A DNA stretch of 64,000 nt from RGIG1681 sp045650505 (lineage in GTDB: Bacteria > Bacillota > Clostridia > Christensenellales > UBA1242). The stretch covers positions 62,001-126,000 of the forward strand of contig JAZRRE010000030.1 in assembly GCA_045650505.1 (NCBI GenBank), in the 5' to 3' direction. Shown piece by piece: positions 42,958 to 51,128 of this stretch. Position numbers and translations under genes: made by a program. The notes beneath the pieces were generated by a model that searched no databases, was not told the DNA's origin, and saw nothing but the letters and a program-made list of their open reading frames with translations. The first letter of the stretch is position 1. Each line of letters opens with the position of its first letter.

Positions 42958-42967
42958 TATTCACTTA

Positions 42968-43288
42968 TTAGCCTACTACACCAACAAGGTTGTTCCAAGT
43001 TCCTGGGAAGAACATAAACACAACAACAAGAGCAATAGCTACATAGAAAATAATTCTTGTAACCAAGTTCTTACCACTAACAAATTCAAGACCCACAAGA
43101 CCAACCACAACAAGTGGAGCATATGTTTGAATGACACGAAGAACATTCATAACAAATGAATCAGCAGGAATGAATTCCCAAGTAGCGTTGATGCACAAAA
43201 CCAAGTAAACTAAAATTGTTACAGCAGCAGCAAGCATACCAATAACATCTAAAATTTGTTTTCTTACTTCTTTTGCGTTATCTACCAT
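42968..43288 (-). CDS. Small membrane protein, 106 aa, unknown
   Basis: Three hydrophobic segments are visible: ILDVIGMLAAAVTILVYLVL near the start, YAPLVVVGLVGLEFV in the middle and IIFYVAIALVVVFMFFP toward the end. A short basic N-terminus precedes them. The ATG at 43288 is preferred over the one at 43297 because AAGGAG sits at the right distance (9 nt) only from the former. No family is recognised. Promoter not clear. Confidence 0.7.
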   Translation of the reverse strand: MVDNAKEVRKQILDVIGMLAAAVTILVYLVLCINATWEFIPADSFVMNVLRVIQTYAPLVVVGLVGLEFVSGKNLVTRIIFYVAIALVVVFMFFPGTWNNLVGVVG

Positions 43289-43394
43289 ATTTCTCATCTC
43301 CTTGATTCAATGATACAACAAATAAAAATTGTTTGTCAAACTTAAAAATTGTTTTAATGAAATTTGTCAACATTTTTTATTTTCAAGCATAAAC

Positions 43395-43530
43395 TATAAT
43401 AGACCACAAAAAAAGCGTTTAATATTCTTTATTTGCGGTCAATACAAAAGAAATAATGGGCAATCATAATTTTCCAACACACATAAAAAACACCAAAAGA
43501 GGCAATATATATTTTGCCTCTTTTTTTGCA
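43395..43530 (+). ncRNA. Possible small transcript
   Basis: A TATAAT (43395-43400) without a good -35 is followed about 100 bp later by a clear terminator (AAGAGGCAA / TTGCCTCTT plus seven T, 43496-43528), with no coding frame between. This could be a small RNA of about 120 nt or a remnant of a lost gene. Confidence 0.25.
43496..43530. terminator. Orphan terminator hairpin
   Basis: An AAGAGGCAA / TTGCCTCTT stem with T run on the plus strand; no annotated plus-strand gene ends here. Confidence 0.7.
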
Positions 43531-43562
43531 TAAAAAAAACAAACCTTTCACACACTAAAAAT

Positions 43563-43703
43563 ATGGAAAGAACAGTGAAAGAAACTTATGACGCACTTTA
43601 TTCATCAAGTCTTGAAAGACTTGAGAAAAATCTCGACAGACTTATTGAAGCTAAACATAACGACCTAAAAACAAGACTTGAAAATCGAACTGAAAACAAT
43701 TAA
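43563..43703 (+). CDS. Possible small ORF, 46 aa
   Basis: The frame encodes a highly charged amphipathic helix (start MERTVKETYDALYSSSLERL, then EKNLDRLIEAKHNDLK). The codon pattern and helix periodicity resemble a real gene, and it fills an otherwise empty interval between two terminators. No ribosome site or clear promoter precedes the ATG, so expression is doubtful. Confidence 0.35.
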   Translation: MERTVKETYDALYSSSLERLEKNLDRLIEAKHNDLKTRLENRTENN

Positions 43704-43728
43704 TCACAAACAACCCTTTATGGTCGCA

Positions 43729-43763
43729 TAAAAAAAGAACTCTAGTTTTAGAGTTCTTTTTGT
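43729..43763 (-). terminator. Terminator of the M49-like gene
   Basis: AAAAGAACTCT / AGAGTTCTTTT with T run on the minus strand. Confidence 0.8.
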
Positions 43764-43765
43764 GT

Positions 43766-45490
43766 TTAATCTTTTATTGATTTTTCAAAATCTGGCGAAA
43801 GCATTTCATCAGCAAGTTCTTGAATGATGTAACCATTAAGTTTTTTGCTGAACTTCTTAATCACTTCTGCAATAAACGAAATATCATCACTCCAAACAAA
43901 CCACTTCATAATATAGTTTTCAGCATTCTTTACATTTGCGTCAAGTTGAAGCCTGATTGCCTCTTTCATCATTTCTTTTGCAGTGTCAATAACCTTGTCA
44001 AAATCAAACCAAAGTTTTCCGTCACGAACTTGAATCGCCTTTTCAGTGAGCATACGATTGCAAATCATAACCGACCTTGTTCTGTGTGCTTGCGAAAGCG
44101 ATGGCTTGCCTTTCAAGAACCCATAAGCAAGGCTTGTAACAATAATTTGCTTTGCTTGTGTTTCAGTGAAATATCCTTCTTTAACAAACTCACGAAGGAA
44201 GCAGTACATTCCCATATCAGCCTTATATTCTTCAATAATGAAACTGAACTTTCCAAGCCCGCTATGTGTTTGTGGTCCTAAACTATGAGTGTTTTCGTGG
44301 CAGATAACAGCCCAATGGTCTGCTTCAGGGTTGAAATATTTAAACTGGTCTTCGTGAATCAAATTTTTATAAAGTTTCTTGTTTGAGTTTGAACGAACTT
44401 GTCTGTGATAAACATTTCTTCTTCCACCACCAATTTTAAGTGCTGGTTTGTCATCATTTGGAAGGTTTTGTGCAAGCACCAAACTTGCCCTATAAGCCCC
44501 CTCTTCTCCGGTCAAGGTCACAAGGTCAACATCAACAGCTGTTTGCGGAATATCATCTTTTTCATTTGCCCTTTCATACTCATTTGCGTAAGGCATAAGT
44601 TTTGCAGAAACATCAATCAATCGTTTGAGTTTTCGAAGAAGTTTTGTGCCTGACTTATTCACAATCCCAACTCTCGCACCAAGACTGTCTTTTGCATAAA
44701 CAGTAATATTGTTAGCTTTGAGTTTTGCCATAAGTTCATCATTTTCATAAATGCTCTTTGTGAGTTTTTCATCATAACACTCTCTGCAAATAGTGAACTC
44801 AAATTTACCACCAGAAAGTTTTGCCCACTCTTTGTCAGCCTTTGCATCAAGCATTGGGTCAGCCTTTCGAAGTGCTTTAATTTGAAGCTCTAAATATTTA
44901 TTAAACTTTTTGTCATCACTAAACTCAATTGCTTTTTCAAGTTCATCAGCCATTTCTTGAAACTCTGTGAATGCATTAACAAAATCAATCGCTTTAAGTT
45001 TATCGCCATCACGAACAACAATCGAACGTTGATTCAAAATTTCTTCAACTTGCTTGTTGTCACCTGCATCAAGCATATCATTAATGATTTTGTGGAACTC
45101 TTCTGCTTCAAGGTCTTCAGGAAAATATCCAAGCCCATCAGGTTCATTCACGCCTTTAGCAAGTTTTGTTTGTTCACCAAGTGCATCAGGTGAAAACATA
45201 CTTTTTTGCGACAAAAAGAGCTTTTTGGCGAGAATTGCTTTTGGGTTGCCCGCTTGTTCTTCTCTATTCAAAAAGTCTAAAAATTCAAGGTTTTTAGGGT
45301 GACCAAGTTTAAGGTTAACACTTTCAAGTTTGTTTGCTGCTCTTGTTAAATGCATAAGCACCAAAAGGTCATTTTTTGAAAGTTTTTTAACTTCTCTTGA
45401 ATCTCTTTTTAAAAACTTAACACCTTTATAATATCTCTTGCTTGTTCTCTTTTTAAGTTCTGCAAGTGACATTTGAAATTTAAAATCCAT
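43766..45490 (-). CDS. Zinc metallopeptidase-like protein (M49/DPP III-related)
   Basis: This 574-residue protein carries HENTH (His398, Glu399, His402) followed by SLGPQ and, 18 residues after the second His, EEYKAD (420-425). This is the HExxH...EExKAD zinc-ligand arrangement seen in bacterial relatives of dipeptidyl peptidase III (M49). KFEFTICRECYDEKLTKS (about 229-246) occupies the place of the family's E-x-T-I-G-P-x-E-x-Y-x-D segment but reads CREC instead of GPxE. No signal peptide is present, so it is cytoplasmic. The start at 45490 follows AAGGAGAAT; the longer frame is not supported. Peptidase activity is inferred from the motif. Confidence 0.68.
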   Translation of the reverse strand: MDFKFQMSLAELKKRTSKRYYKGVKFLKRDSREVKKLSKNDLLVLMHLTRAANKLESVNLKLGHPKNLEFLDFLNREEQAGNPKAILAKKLFLSQKSMFSPDALGEQTKLAKGVNEPDGLGYFPEDLEAEEFHKIINDMLDAGDNKQVEEILNQRSIVVRDGDKLKAIDFVNAFTEFQEMADELEKAIEFSDDKKFNKYLELQIKALRKADPMLDAKADKEWAKLSGGKFEFTICRECYDEKLTKSIYENDELMAKLKANNITVYAKDSLGARVGIVNKSGTKLLRKLKRLIDVSAKLMPYANEYERANEKDDIPQTAVDVDLVTLTGEEGAYRASLVLAQNLPNDDKPALKIGGGRRNVYHRQVRSNSNKKLYKNLIHEDQFKYFNPEADHWAVICHENTHSLGPQTHSGLGKFSFIIEEYKADMGMYCFLREFVKEGYFTETQAKQIIVTSLAYGFLKGKPSLSQAHRTRSVMICNRMLTEKAIQVRDGKLWFDFDKVIDTAKEMMKEAIRLQLDANVKNAENYIMKWFVWSDDISFIAEVIKKFSKKLNGYIIQELADEMLSPDFEKSIKD

Positions 45491-45550
45491 AATATTCTCC
45501 TTATAATATTCTATCCATAAAAAACAAAATCTTTCACACAAATGAAACAA

Positions 45551-45578
45551 AAAAGACGCAATCACTCTTGCGTCTTTT
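45551..45578 (-). terminator. Terminator of the recR cluster
   Basis: A perfect AAAAGACGCAA / TTGCGTCTTTT 11-bp stem with T run on the minus strand, ending the mrnC-to-recR transcription unit. Confidence 0.85.
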
Positions 45579-45600
45579 GTTAGATTTTGAAATAAACTTT

Positions 45601-46197
45601 TTACATCTCTTTTCTGTCAGAAAGTGCTCTTGAAAGAGTGACTTCATCAGCATACTCAAGTTCACTTCCCATAGAAATACCCTGCGCAATTCTCGAAACT
45701 TTAACACCAAGAGGCTTTAAAAGTTTTGCAATATACATTGCTGTTGCTTCACCTTCAACATCAGGGTTTGTTGCAATAATAACTTCTTCGGTTCCATTTT
45801 CAGCAACCCTAGAAAGAAGTTCTTTAAGTCTAATATCATTTGGTCCAACACCTGCAAGAGGGTTAATTGTTCCGTGCAAAATGTGATAAGCACCTTTGAA
45901 CGAACTTGTGCGCTCAATAGCCATTGCATCTTTTGGTTCTTTCACCACGCAAATAGTTTTGCTTGAACGCTCTCTGCAAACTCTACAAGGGCTTGTTTCG
46001 GTATAGTTTCCACACACTTCACAAAACTTAATTTTTGCTTTAACATTCATAATAGCATCTGCAAAATTTTTGGCACCCTCATCACTTGCACGAATGATAT
46101 GATAAGCATATCTTTCAGCAGTTTTCTTGCCCACGCTAGGAAGTTTTGAAAACTCATTAATCAGCCTTGCAATAGGTTCAATTTGATTAATATCCAC
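45601..46197 (-). CDS. recR: Recombination protein RecR
   Basis: This 198-residue protein works with RecF/RecO in loading RecA at gaps. It has the helix-hairpin-helix start (LINEFSKLPSVGKKTAERYAYHI), a four-Cys zinc finger (CEVCGNYTETSPCRVC) and the Toprim domain with ATNPDVEGEATAMYIAKLL. The start codon is GTG at 46195-46197; its G is the last base of the ybaB TAG stop. It is the last gene of the cluster. Confidence 0.96.
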   Translation of the reverse strand: MDINQIEPIARLINEFSKLPSVGKKTAERYAYHIIRASDEGAKNFADAIMNVKAKIKFCEVCGNYTETSPCRVCRERSSKTICVVKEPKDAMAIERTSSFKGAYHILHGTINPLAGVGPNDIRLKELLSRVAENGTEEVIIATNPDVEGEATAMYIAKLLKPLGVKVSRIAQGISMGSELEYADEVTLSRALSDRKEM

Positions 46198-46529
46198 TAA
46201 ATAAGTCCCCCGAATGCTCCAAGTGAACTTGCTTTCTTTTCATCAATTTTTGCTTTTGCATCGTTATATGCTGCAACCACAAGGTCTTCAAGCATTTCAA
46301 TGTCATCAGGGTCAACCACTGCTGGGTTGATTTTTACGCTAACCATTTCAAATGCACCGTTAACTTCAACCTTAACCATTTCGCCACTAGCACTGCCTTC
46401 AAAAACAGTGTTTTCAAGTTCTTCTTTTGCTCTCATTGCATCTTGTTGCATTTTTTGTGCTTGCTTCATCATTGCTTGCATATTTCCGCCGCCGAAGCCG
46501 CCACCAAATCCACCAAATCTATTTGCCAT
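46197..46529 (-). CDS. YbaB/EbfC nucleoid-associated protein
   Basis: This 110-residue protein begins with a Gly/Phe-rich stretch (MANRFGGFGGGFGGGNMQ), then MMKQAQKMQQDAMRAKEELE and the KVEVNGAFEMVSVKINPAVVDPDD core typical of YbaB. It binds DNA as a dimer. The start at 46529 follows AAGGAGAT; the longer frame back to 46595 lacks support. It sits in the conserved order dnaX-ybaB-recR and overlaps recR. Confidence 0.94.
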   Translation of the reverse strand: MANRFGGFGGGFGGGNMQAMMKQAQKMQQDAMRAKEELENTVFEGSASGEMVKVEVNGAFEMVSVKINPAVVDPDDIEMLEDLVVAAYNDAKAKIDEKKASSLGAFGGLI

Positions 46530-46642
46530 AATAATCTCCTTAAAATATCTTTTTACTTTTTTATTATAATTTATAAACCCTTGATTTTCAAACAAATTTG
46601 CGAAGTGCTTTGCATTTTGTTAGATTTTATCAAGTTTTTTTA

Positions 46643-47059
46643 TTAATAATTTGTCTTTTTTTCTTTAATGACAAGTTTTCTGCCAAGCAGTCTTTTAAGC
46701 TCATCAATTTCTGTTTTATCTTCAATAATTTCTTGCACTTTAAAGCTCAAGCCCTTGCTTTCAAAAAAGTTTGAAATCTCTGCATAATACCTTTCATTTT
46801 TTTGAAGTTCAATAATGTCTTTATCTTCTGAAAAAATCACTGCTGTTTTGCCATCAAGCTCAATTTTTGAAATCTGCCTGCAAAGCATTAAAAGTGACAT
46901 CGACTTTGCTTTTCGAAGATTAACAAGCAACTCACCTAAAAGTTTGATTGAACCATTATTTTGGGTTTGAGTTGAACTTTTTTCACTTTCATCAAAAATC
47001 GGTTTGTTTTTAATTTCTTGCTTGATGCTTGAAATTTCTGTTTCTAGTTTTTGAACCAC
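46643..47059 (-). CDS. dnaX: DnaX tau C-terminal segment in the +1 frame
   Basis: This 138-residue frame has no good start of its own (first candidate is a GTG at 47059 without ribosome site), and it stays open upstream to 47134, overlapping the end of the dnaX frame. Its content (LLGELLVNLRKAKSMSLLML...KTAVIFSEDKDIIEL) is the kind of C-terminal domain that follows the gamma part in full-length tau, which binds polymerase and helicase. Together the two frames give about 530-540 residues, normal for tau in Bacillota. It is therefore either the product of +1 programmed frameshifting or the second half of a gene split by an indel. Confidence 0.7.
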   Translation of the reverse strand: MVQKLETEISSIKQEIKNKPIFDESEKSSTQTQNNGSIKLLGELLVNLRKAKSMSLLMLCRQISKIELDGKTAVIFSEDKDIIELQKNERYYAEISNFFESKGLSFKVQEIIEDKTEIDELKRLLGRKLVIKEKKTNY

Positions 47060-47111
47060 TTGTTTTGTGACTTCAATTTCATTTTTTGAAAGTTTCTTTT
47101 CACTTGAGCCG

Positions 47112-48257
47112 TTATCTGGGAAACTTGAGATTCTTCACAAATTCTTCAAGTTTTTCAACTCTTGCTTCTAAACTAGCATCAGTAATAACTTTAATGATTG
47201 CAGTTTCAAGCACAATTCTTGGTTGAACTGAATAACGAAGTTCTTGCTCAATTTCACTTAAAACTTCAATTGCCTTAACCATAACAGCATAATTTTCTTT
47301 TGTGGCTTGTGCTTTCATTTTTTCAAAAATGTCATCTTTAACAACCACAATTTCACGAGATTTATCTGCTAAAGTGTAAACCAAAAGCAAATCTCTAAAA
47401 TATGAAATCAAATCATTTGAGAACACAAGTGGACTTTTGCCTTGAGATAACACTTTGTCAAGTTCAACAAGTGCCTCACCCACATTTTTTGTTAAAATAT
47501 GGTCTGTGATTTTAATTAAAATTTCTCTTTCTGAAACACCAAGCACTGCAAGCACTTTTTGGTAAGTGAGTTCATCACCTGCAAATGAAACGCAACGGTC
47601 AGCAATCGAAAGTGTGTCACGAACTGAACCTTCGCCTGCCCTTGCAATAATGTTTATTGCTTGCTCATCATATTTCACATTTTCACTATCGAGAACTTTC
47701 TTTAAAAGTGAAGATAACTCTTCAAGTGAAACAAGTTTAAAATCAAATCTCAAACATCTTGAAAGAATAGTTGCAGGAAGTTTGTGAACTTCGGTTGTTG
47801 CAAGCACAAACACTGTGTGTGCTGGTGGCTCTTCAAGAGTTTTTAAGAGTGCATTGAATGCAGATGTTGAAAGCATATGGACTTCGTCAATGATATAAAC
47901 TTTATATTTTCCAACCACAGGTGGATATTTCACTTTTTCACGAAGTTCACGAATTTCATCAACGCCATTGTTTGAAGCAGCATCAATTTCTAAAACATCG
48001 ATGTTTGTGCCATCAAGTGATTTGCAAACATCACACTCAAGACAAGGTGAACCATCTTTTGAACTAGTGCAGTTTATTGCTTTTGCAAAAATTTTCGCAG
48101 TGCTGGTTTTTCCTGTTCCACGGCTACCACAAAAAAGATATGCGTGTGAAATTTTATCAAGCTTAATTTGGTTGATTAAAGTTTTCACAATATGGTCTTG
48201 ACCGATAACTTCATTGAAAGTTCTTGGTCTATATTTTCTATAAAGTGCCAAATACAT
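47112..48257 (-). CDS. dnaX: DNA polymerase III subunit gamma/tau, gamma part
   Basis: This 381-residue clamp-loader ATPase has LYRKYRPRTFNEVIGQ, the Walker A FCGSRGTGKTSTAK, a four-Cys zinc module (CTSSKDGSPCLECDVC), VYIIDEVHMLSTSAFNALLK and the sensor ILSRCLRF. It covers domains I-III and stops at TAA (47112-47114) just after KNLKFPR. The codons before the stop are AAG TTT CCC AGA. A +1 shift at CCC gives KFPDNGSS and continues into the tau segment. The ribosome site is AAGGAG. The preceding gene's stop-anchored A-tract element ends 21 bp before the ATG. Confidence 0.93.
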   Translation of the reverse strand: MYLALYRKYRPRTFNEVIGQDHIVKTLINQIKLDKISHAYLFCGSRGTGKTSTAKIFAKAINCTSSKDGSPCLECDVCKSLDGTNIDVLEIDAASNNGVDEIRELREKVKYPPVVGKYKVYIIDEVHMLSTSAFNALLKTLEEPPAHTVFVLATTEVHKLPATILSRCLRFDFKLVSLEELSSLLKKVLDSENVKYDEQAINIIARAGEGSVRDTLSIADRCVSFAGDELTYQKVLAVLGVSEREILIKITDHILTKNVGEALVELDKVLSQGKSPLVFSNDLISYFRDLLLVYTLADKSREIVVVKDDIFEKMKAQATKENYAVMVKAIEVLSEIEQELRYSVQPRIVLETAIIKVITDASLEARVEKLEEFVKNLKFPR

Positions 48258-48278
48258 AAGCGTTCTCCTTGCTTTTGC

Positions 48279-48328
48279 TATTTTTTCATTATTTTCTGGT
48301 ATTATTTTTATTATTTTTGCGTTTTTTA
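48279..48328 (-). repeat. Stop-anchored 50-bp A-tract element, copy D
   Basis: On the minus strand it begins with the sigH stop (TAAAAAACGCAAAAAT) and ends AATAATGAAAAAATA at position 50. It lies between sigH and dnaX inside an operon. Confidence 0.82.
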
Positions 48329-48880
48329 TTTCAATTTATTTTTGATTCTTTGAAGAGTGTTATCAATCGCCTTAACTTCTTTGTTTAAGTTTTTAGCAAT
48401 TTCTGCTTGTTTTTCACCATCAAGATAATGCTTTAAAACCTCTTTTTCATAAGGTGTCAATTTCTTTTCACACTTCTTCATTCTCTCACTAAATTTTTCT
48501 TTATCAATAAAAAGGTCAAGTGGGTCATTTGATGTGTTTCGGTCAGCAAAAACTTCAAGAAGCGTTTGCTCTTCACCCTCATCATCAAATGTGGTGAATG
48601 GAACCGACTCATTAAGTGCTTTATTTTTGCCTGTGTTGGCTTTTTTGATTGCGTCTAAAATTTGTCTTTTCACACAAAGTTTCACAAATGCATCAAACTT
48701 TGGTTCAAACAAACTTTCTCCGTTATAATCGTTGCAAGCTTCAATAATGCCAATCACACCCTCTTCAAAAAGGTCTTCAGCTGTGCCGCCCACAATATAA
48801 TATTTTCGTGAAAGTGAACTGACATATTTTGAATATTTCTGCACCACTTTCACAACATCACTAGGATTCACATTTTTCAA
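48326..48880 (-). CDS. sigH: RNA polymerase sigma factor, SigH-like
   Basis: This 184-residue sigma-70-family protein has region 2 (AEDLFEEGVIGIIEACNDYN ... FVKLCVKRQILDAIKKA) and region 4 (LTPYEKEVLKHYLDGEKQAEIA ... IDNTLQRIKNKL). Both are close in pattern to SigH of Bacillus and Clostridium, including the short linker. Its place behind mrnC and rlmB matches the sigH neighbourhood of Bacillota (the yacP gene usually between them is missing). In spore formers SigH directs the entry into stationary phase; here its regulon is unknown. The start is TTG at 48880 with GAGAGGAT upstream. Confidence 0.85.
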   Translation of the reverse strand: MKNVNPSDVVKVVQKYSKYVSSLSRKYYIVGGTAEDLFEEGVIGIIEACNDYNGESLFEPKFDAFVKLCVKRQILDAIKKANTGKNKALNESVPFTTFDDEGEEQTLLEVFADRNTSNDPLDLFIDKEKFSERMKKCEKKLTPYEKEVLKHYLDGEKQAEIAKNLNKEVKAIDNTLQRIKNKLK

Positions 48881-48905
48881 AACTTTATCCTCTCTTTGGT
48901 TTTAA

Positions 48906-49628
48906 TTAACTTCTTTGTCTAACTGCTTCATAAAGCACAATGCCTGCACTAACACTAGCGTTGAGTGAGTTCACTCTTCCAAACATAGGAATCGAAATGA
49001 TTCCATCACAAATTTTTCTTGTGAGTGAGTGAACGCCTGTTCCTTCACCACCAATAACAAGAGCAATGTCACCTTTAAGGTTTGTCTTGCCCATTGGTGA
49101 GCCGTCCATATCAGCGGCATAAACCCAAACATTTCTTTGCTTTAAATCTTCAAGTGTTTGGTTAAGGTTTGAAACTTTAATCACCGGCATATAAGCAGTT
49201 GCACCAGCAGAAGTTCTTATAACTGTTTCATTAACAGTTGCACTTCTTCTTGCAGGAATAATCACACCGCTTGCCCCAGCACATTCAGCAACACGAATAA
49301 CTGAACCCAAGTTGTGTGGGTCTAAAACTTCATCAAGCACCACAAACAAAAGGTCTTTTCCTTTTGCTTTTTCACTTGCAATAACTTCATCAAGATTTGC
49401 ATATTTAAACTCTGTATAATAAGCAATGATTCCTTGATGATGACCTGTTTCACTTGCTTTATCAAGCCCACGCTTGTCAACATAATCAACTTTAATGCCT
49501 TTATCTCTTGCAAGTTGTGCGAGTGCACGAACTTCGTTATCTTTTGAACCATTTTCGATTGAAATTTTTTCAATGGTTGCCCCTGAACCAAGAAGTTCAC
49601 GAACAGGATTTTTTCCTTCTGCTTTCAT
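48906..49628 (-). CDS. rlmB: RlmB-type 23S rRNA 2'-O-methyltransferase
   Basis: This 240-residue SPOUT enzyme has a short N-terminal substrate domain (KNPVRELLGSGATIEKI) and the motifs VLDEVLDPHNLGSVIRVAE, LVIGGEGTGVHSL and ISIPMFGRVNSLNASVSAGIV. RlmB methylates the ribose of G2251 (E. coli numbering) in the peptidyl transferase region. The operon position next to mrnC and sigH supports the assignment. The ribosome site is GAGG. It starts 19 bp after an A-tract element. Confidence 0.92.
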   Translation of the reverse strand: MKAEGKNPVRELLGSGATIEKISIENGSKDNEVRALAQLARDKGIKVDYVDKRGLDKASETGHHQGIIAYYTEFKYANLDEVIASEKAKGKDLLFVVLDEVLDPHNLGSVIRVAECAGASGVIIPARRSATVNETVIRTSAGATAYMPVIKVSNLNQTLEDLKQRNVWVYAADMDGSPMGKTNLKGDIALVIGGEGTGVHSLTRKICDGIISIPMFGRVNSLNASVSAGIVLYEAVRQRS

Positions 49629-49646
49629 ATTTTTACCTCAATATTT

Positions 49647-49696
49647 TATTTTTTCACTATTTTATGTTTATTTTTCTTTAATTTTTGCATTTTTTA
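49647..49696 (-). repeat. Stop-anchored 50-bp A-tract element, copy E
   Basis: On the minus strand it begins with the mrnC stop (TAAAAAATGCAAAAAT) and ends AATAGTGAAAAAATA at position 50, between mrnC and rlmB. Confidence 0.8.
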
Positions 49697-50104
49697 TTCA
49701 GTCTCAAGTTCTTCAAGTGAAAGTGTTAAAATTTCGTGAAGCCTTGCTTTTTCGCCCGTCAAGTGCAAATAGCCAATAAGTGCTTCAAGTGCTGTTGCAT
49801 AAATATATTCAGCATAACTGAAATTTTTTGCTTTTGAATGAATGTGAGTGTTTCTTGCCCTTCTTGCAACATCTTGTTCTTCTTCTGTTAAACTCTCTTC
49901 AATCTTCTTGAAAGTTTTAAACTGCGAACCGGCTTTAACCACCGATGAAACCATCTTATTCATTTTGTTAACTTTAACGCCAAACTTATCAGCAATATAT
50001 GTTCGAACAAAGAGTGTTTGAACACTGTCACCAATCATAGCAAGCACAAGTGGTTGCATTGTTTTTGCTTTGGCTTTATCCATTATAAAATCAATATTTT
50101 CCAT
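49694..50104 (-). CDS. mrnC: Mini-ribonuclease III
   Basis: This 136-residue RNase III-like protein has the catalytic domain only, without a dsRNA-binding domain: MQPLVLAMIGDSVQTLFVRT (catalytic Asp26 region), VARRARNTHIHSKAKN and YIYATALEALIGYLHLTGE. MrnC matures 23S rRNA ends in Bacillota. It heads the mrnC-rlmB-sigH-dnaX-ybaB-recR unit; in many genomes cysS precedes it, but here a divergent amidase gene does. The ribosome site is AAGGTGAAAG. Confidence 0.93.
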   Translation of the reverse strand: MENIDFIMDKAKAKTMQPLVLAMIGDSVQTLFVRTYIADKFGVKVNKMNKMVSSVVKAGSQFKTFKKIEESLTEEEQDVARRARNTHIHSKAKNFSYAEYIYATALEALIGYLHLTGEKARLHEILTLSLEELETE

Positions 50105-50256
50105 ACTTTCACCTTACTGCTTTATTATATCATTTTTCACATCATATTGCAATAATTAAATTTGCAAGTGCCTATAAAATAAATAAAACTCATAAACACA
50201 TTAAAAGTATATTTCAAATTTATTTTGCACATATTAATAATAAAAGGGCTTATTTT

Positions 50257-51075
50257 ATGAAAAAAATATTAAATTTCACTATTTTCTTTAATTTATTCTT
50301 TATTTTTTGCAGTTTTTTTGTAAACGTTTTTGCCCCACCACCCATAAAAATTCCAAAACAAACTAATGCAAAAGATATAACAGCAAGTGAACTTGAAATC
50401 AAAGAATATCAAAACTTTGAGCATGGGGTTTACACCAGCACAAATGCTGAAGAGTTTGAAACCGAAACCAAACCCACCGACACACCAAAAAACCAAAACT
50501 ATACCATCGTGATAGACGCTGGTCATGGTGGGCCAGACCCTGGTTCAATTGGCTATAAAACCAAAGTGCTTGAAGCCGACATCAATTTAAAAATGTCTTA
50601 TCTTTTAAAAGATAAACTTGAAAAAGCGGGCATTTCTGTAATTATGACACGTTCTACAAATGAAGCACTTGCAGAAGGCAGAGGCAAATCTTTCAAAAAA
50701 CGAGATATGGAAAGCAGAAAAGAAATCATAAAGCAAGCAAGACCAAATATGGTGATTAGTTTGCATCAAAACAGTTTCACAAATCACTCACTTCGTGGCG
50801 CACAGGTTTTTTATGATAAGAAAAGTGAAATCAGCAAACAAATTGCCGATATGATTCAAAAGGAGTTTTTGAAAAACCTTGAACATAGCAATAAATCAAT
50901 CAGTCCAGGAAACTATTATATGCTCAAATGCACAGCTGCCCCATCAGTGATTGTTGAATGTGGATTTTTGTCACACGCAGAAGAAGAAAAACTTTTGCAA
51001 ACTGAAGAATATCAAAACAAAATCACCGATGCTATATGCAATGGAATTTTAAATTTTATCTCAACAATCAAATAA
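50257..51075 (+). CDS. N-acetylmuramoyl-L-alanine amidase (Amidase_3), CwlD-like
   Basis: This 272-residue protein has an N-terminal signal/anchor segment (about 5-26), a 55-residue low-complexity linker, and a zinc-dependent Amidase_3 domain with VIDAGHGGPDPGSIG (first His), a Glu ligand in VLEADINLKM, SLHQNSF (second His) and the catalytic Glu in VIVECGFLSHAEEEKLL. It cleaves the bond between muramic acid and the peptide outside the membrane. Domain order is similar to CwlD, which makes muramic lactam in spores, but no sporulation context is seen. The ribosome site is weak (AAAGGG). Confidence 0.9.
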   Translation: MKKILNFTIFFNLFFIFCSFFVNVFAPPPIKIPKQTNAKDITASELEIKEYQNFEHGVYTSTNAEEFETETKPTDTPKNQNYTIVIDAGHGGPDPGSIGYKTKVLEADINLKMSYLLKDKLEKAGISVIMTRSTNEALAEGRGKSFKKRDMESRKEIIKQARPNMVISLHQNSFTNHSLRGAQVFYDKKSEISKQIADMIQKEFLKNLEHSNKSISPGNYYMLKCTAAPSVIVECGFLSHAEEEKLLQTEEYQNKITDAICNGILNFISTIK

Positions 51076-51084
51076 TATTTTAAA

Positions 51085-51128
51085 ATAAAAAAAGACCAGT
51101 TTTTTCGCTAAAATTTGGTCTTTTTTTA
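51085..51128. terminator. Bidirectional terminator
   Basis: AAAAAGACCA / TGGTCTTTTT with A and T runs, between the amidase and transglutaminase-like genes. Confidence 0.72.

Noticed and set aside
47059..47112. Independent gene starting at the GTG at 47059
   Set aside because: There is no ribosome site, and the frame continues upstream into the dnaX end, so it is treated as the tau tail.
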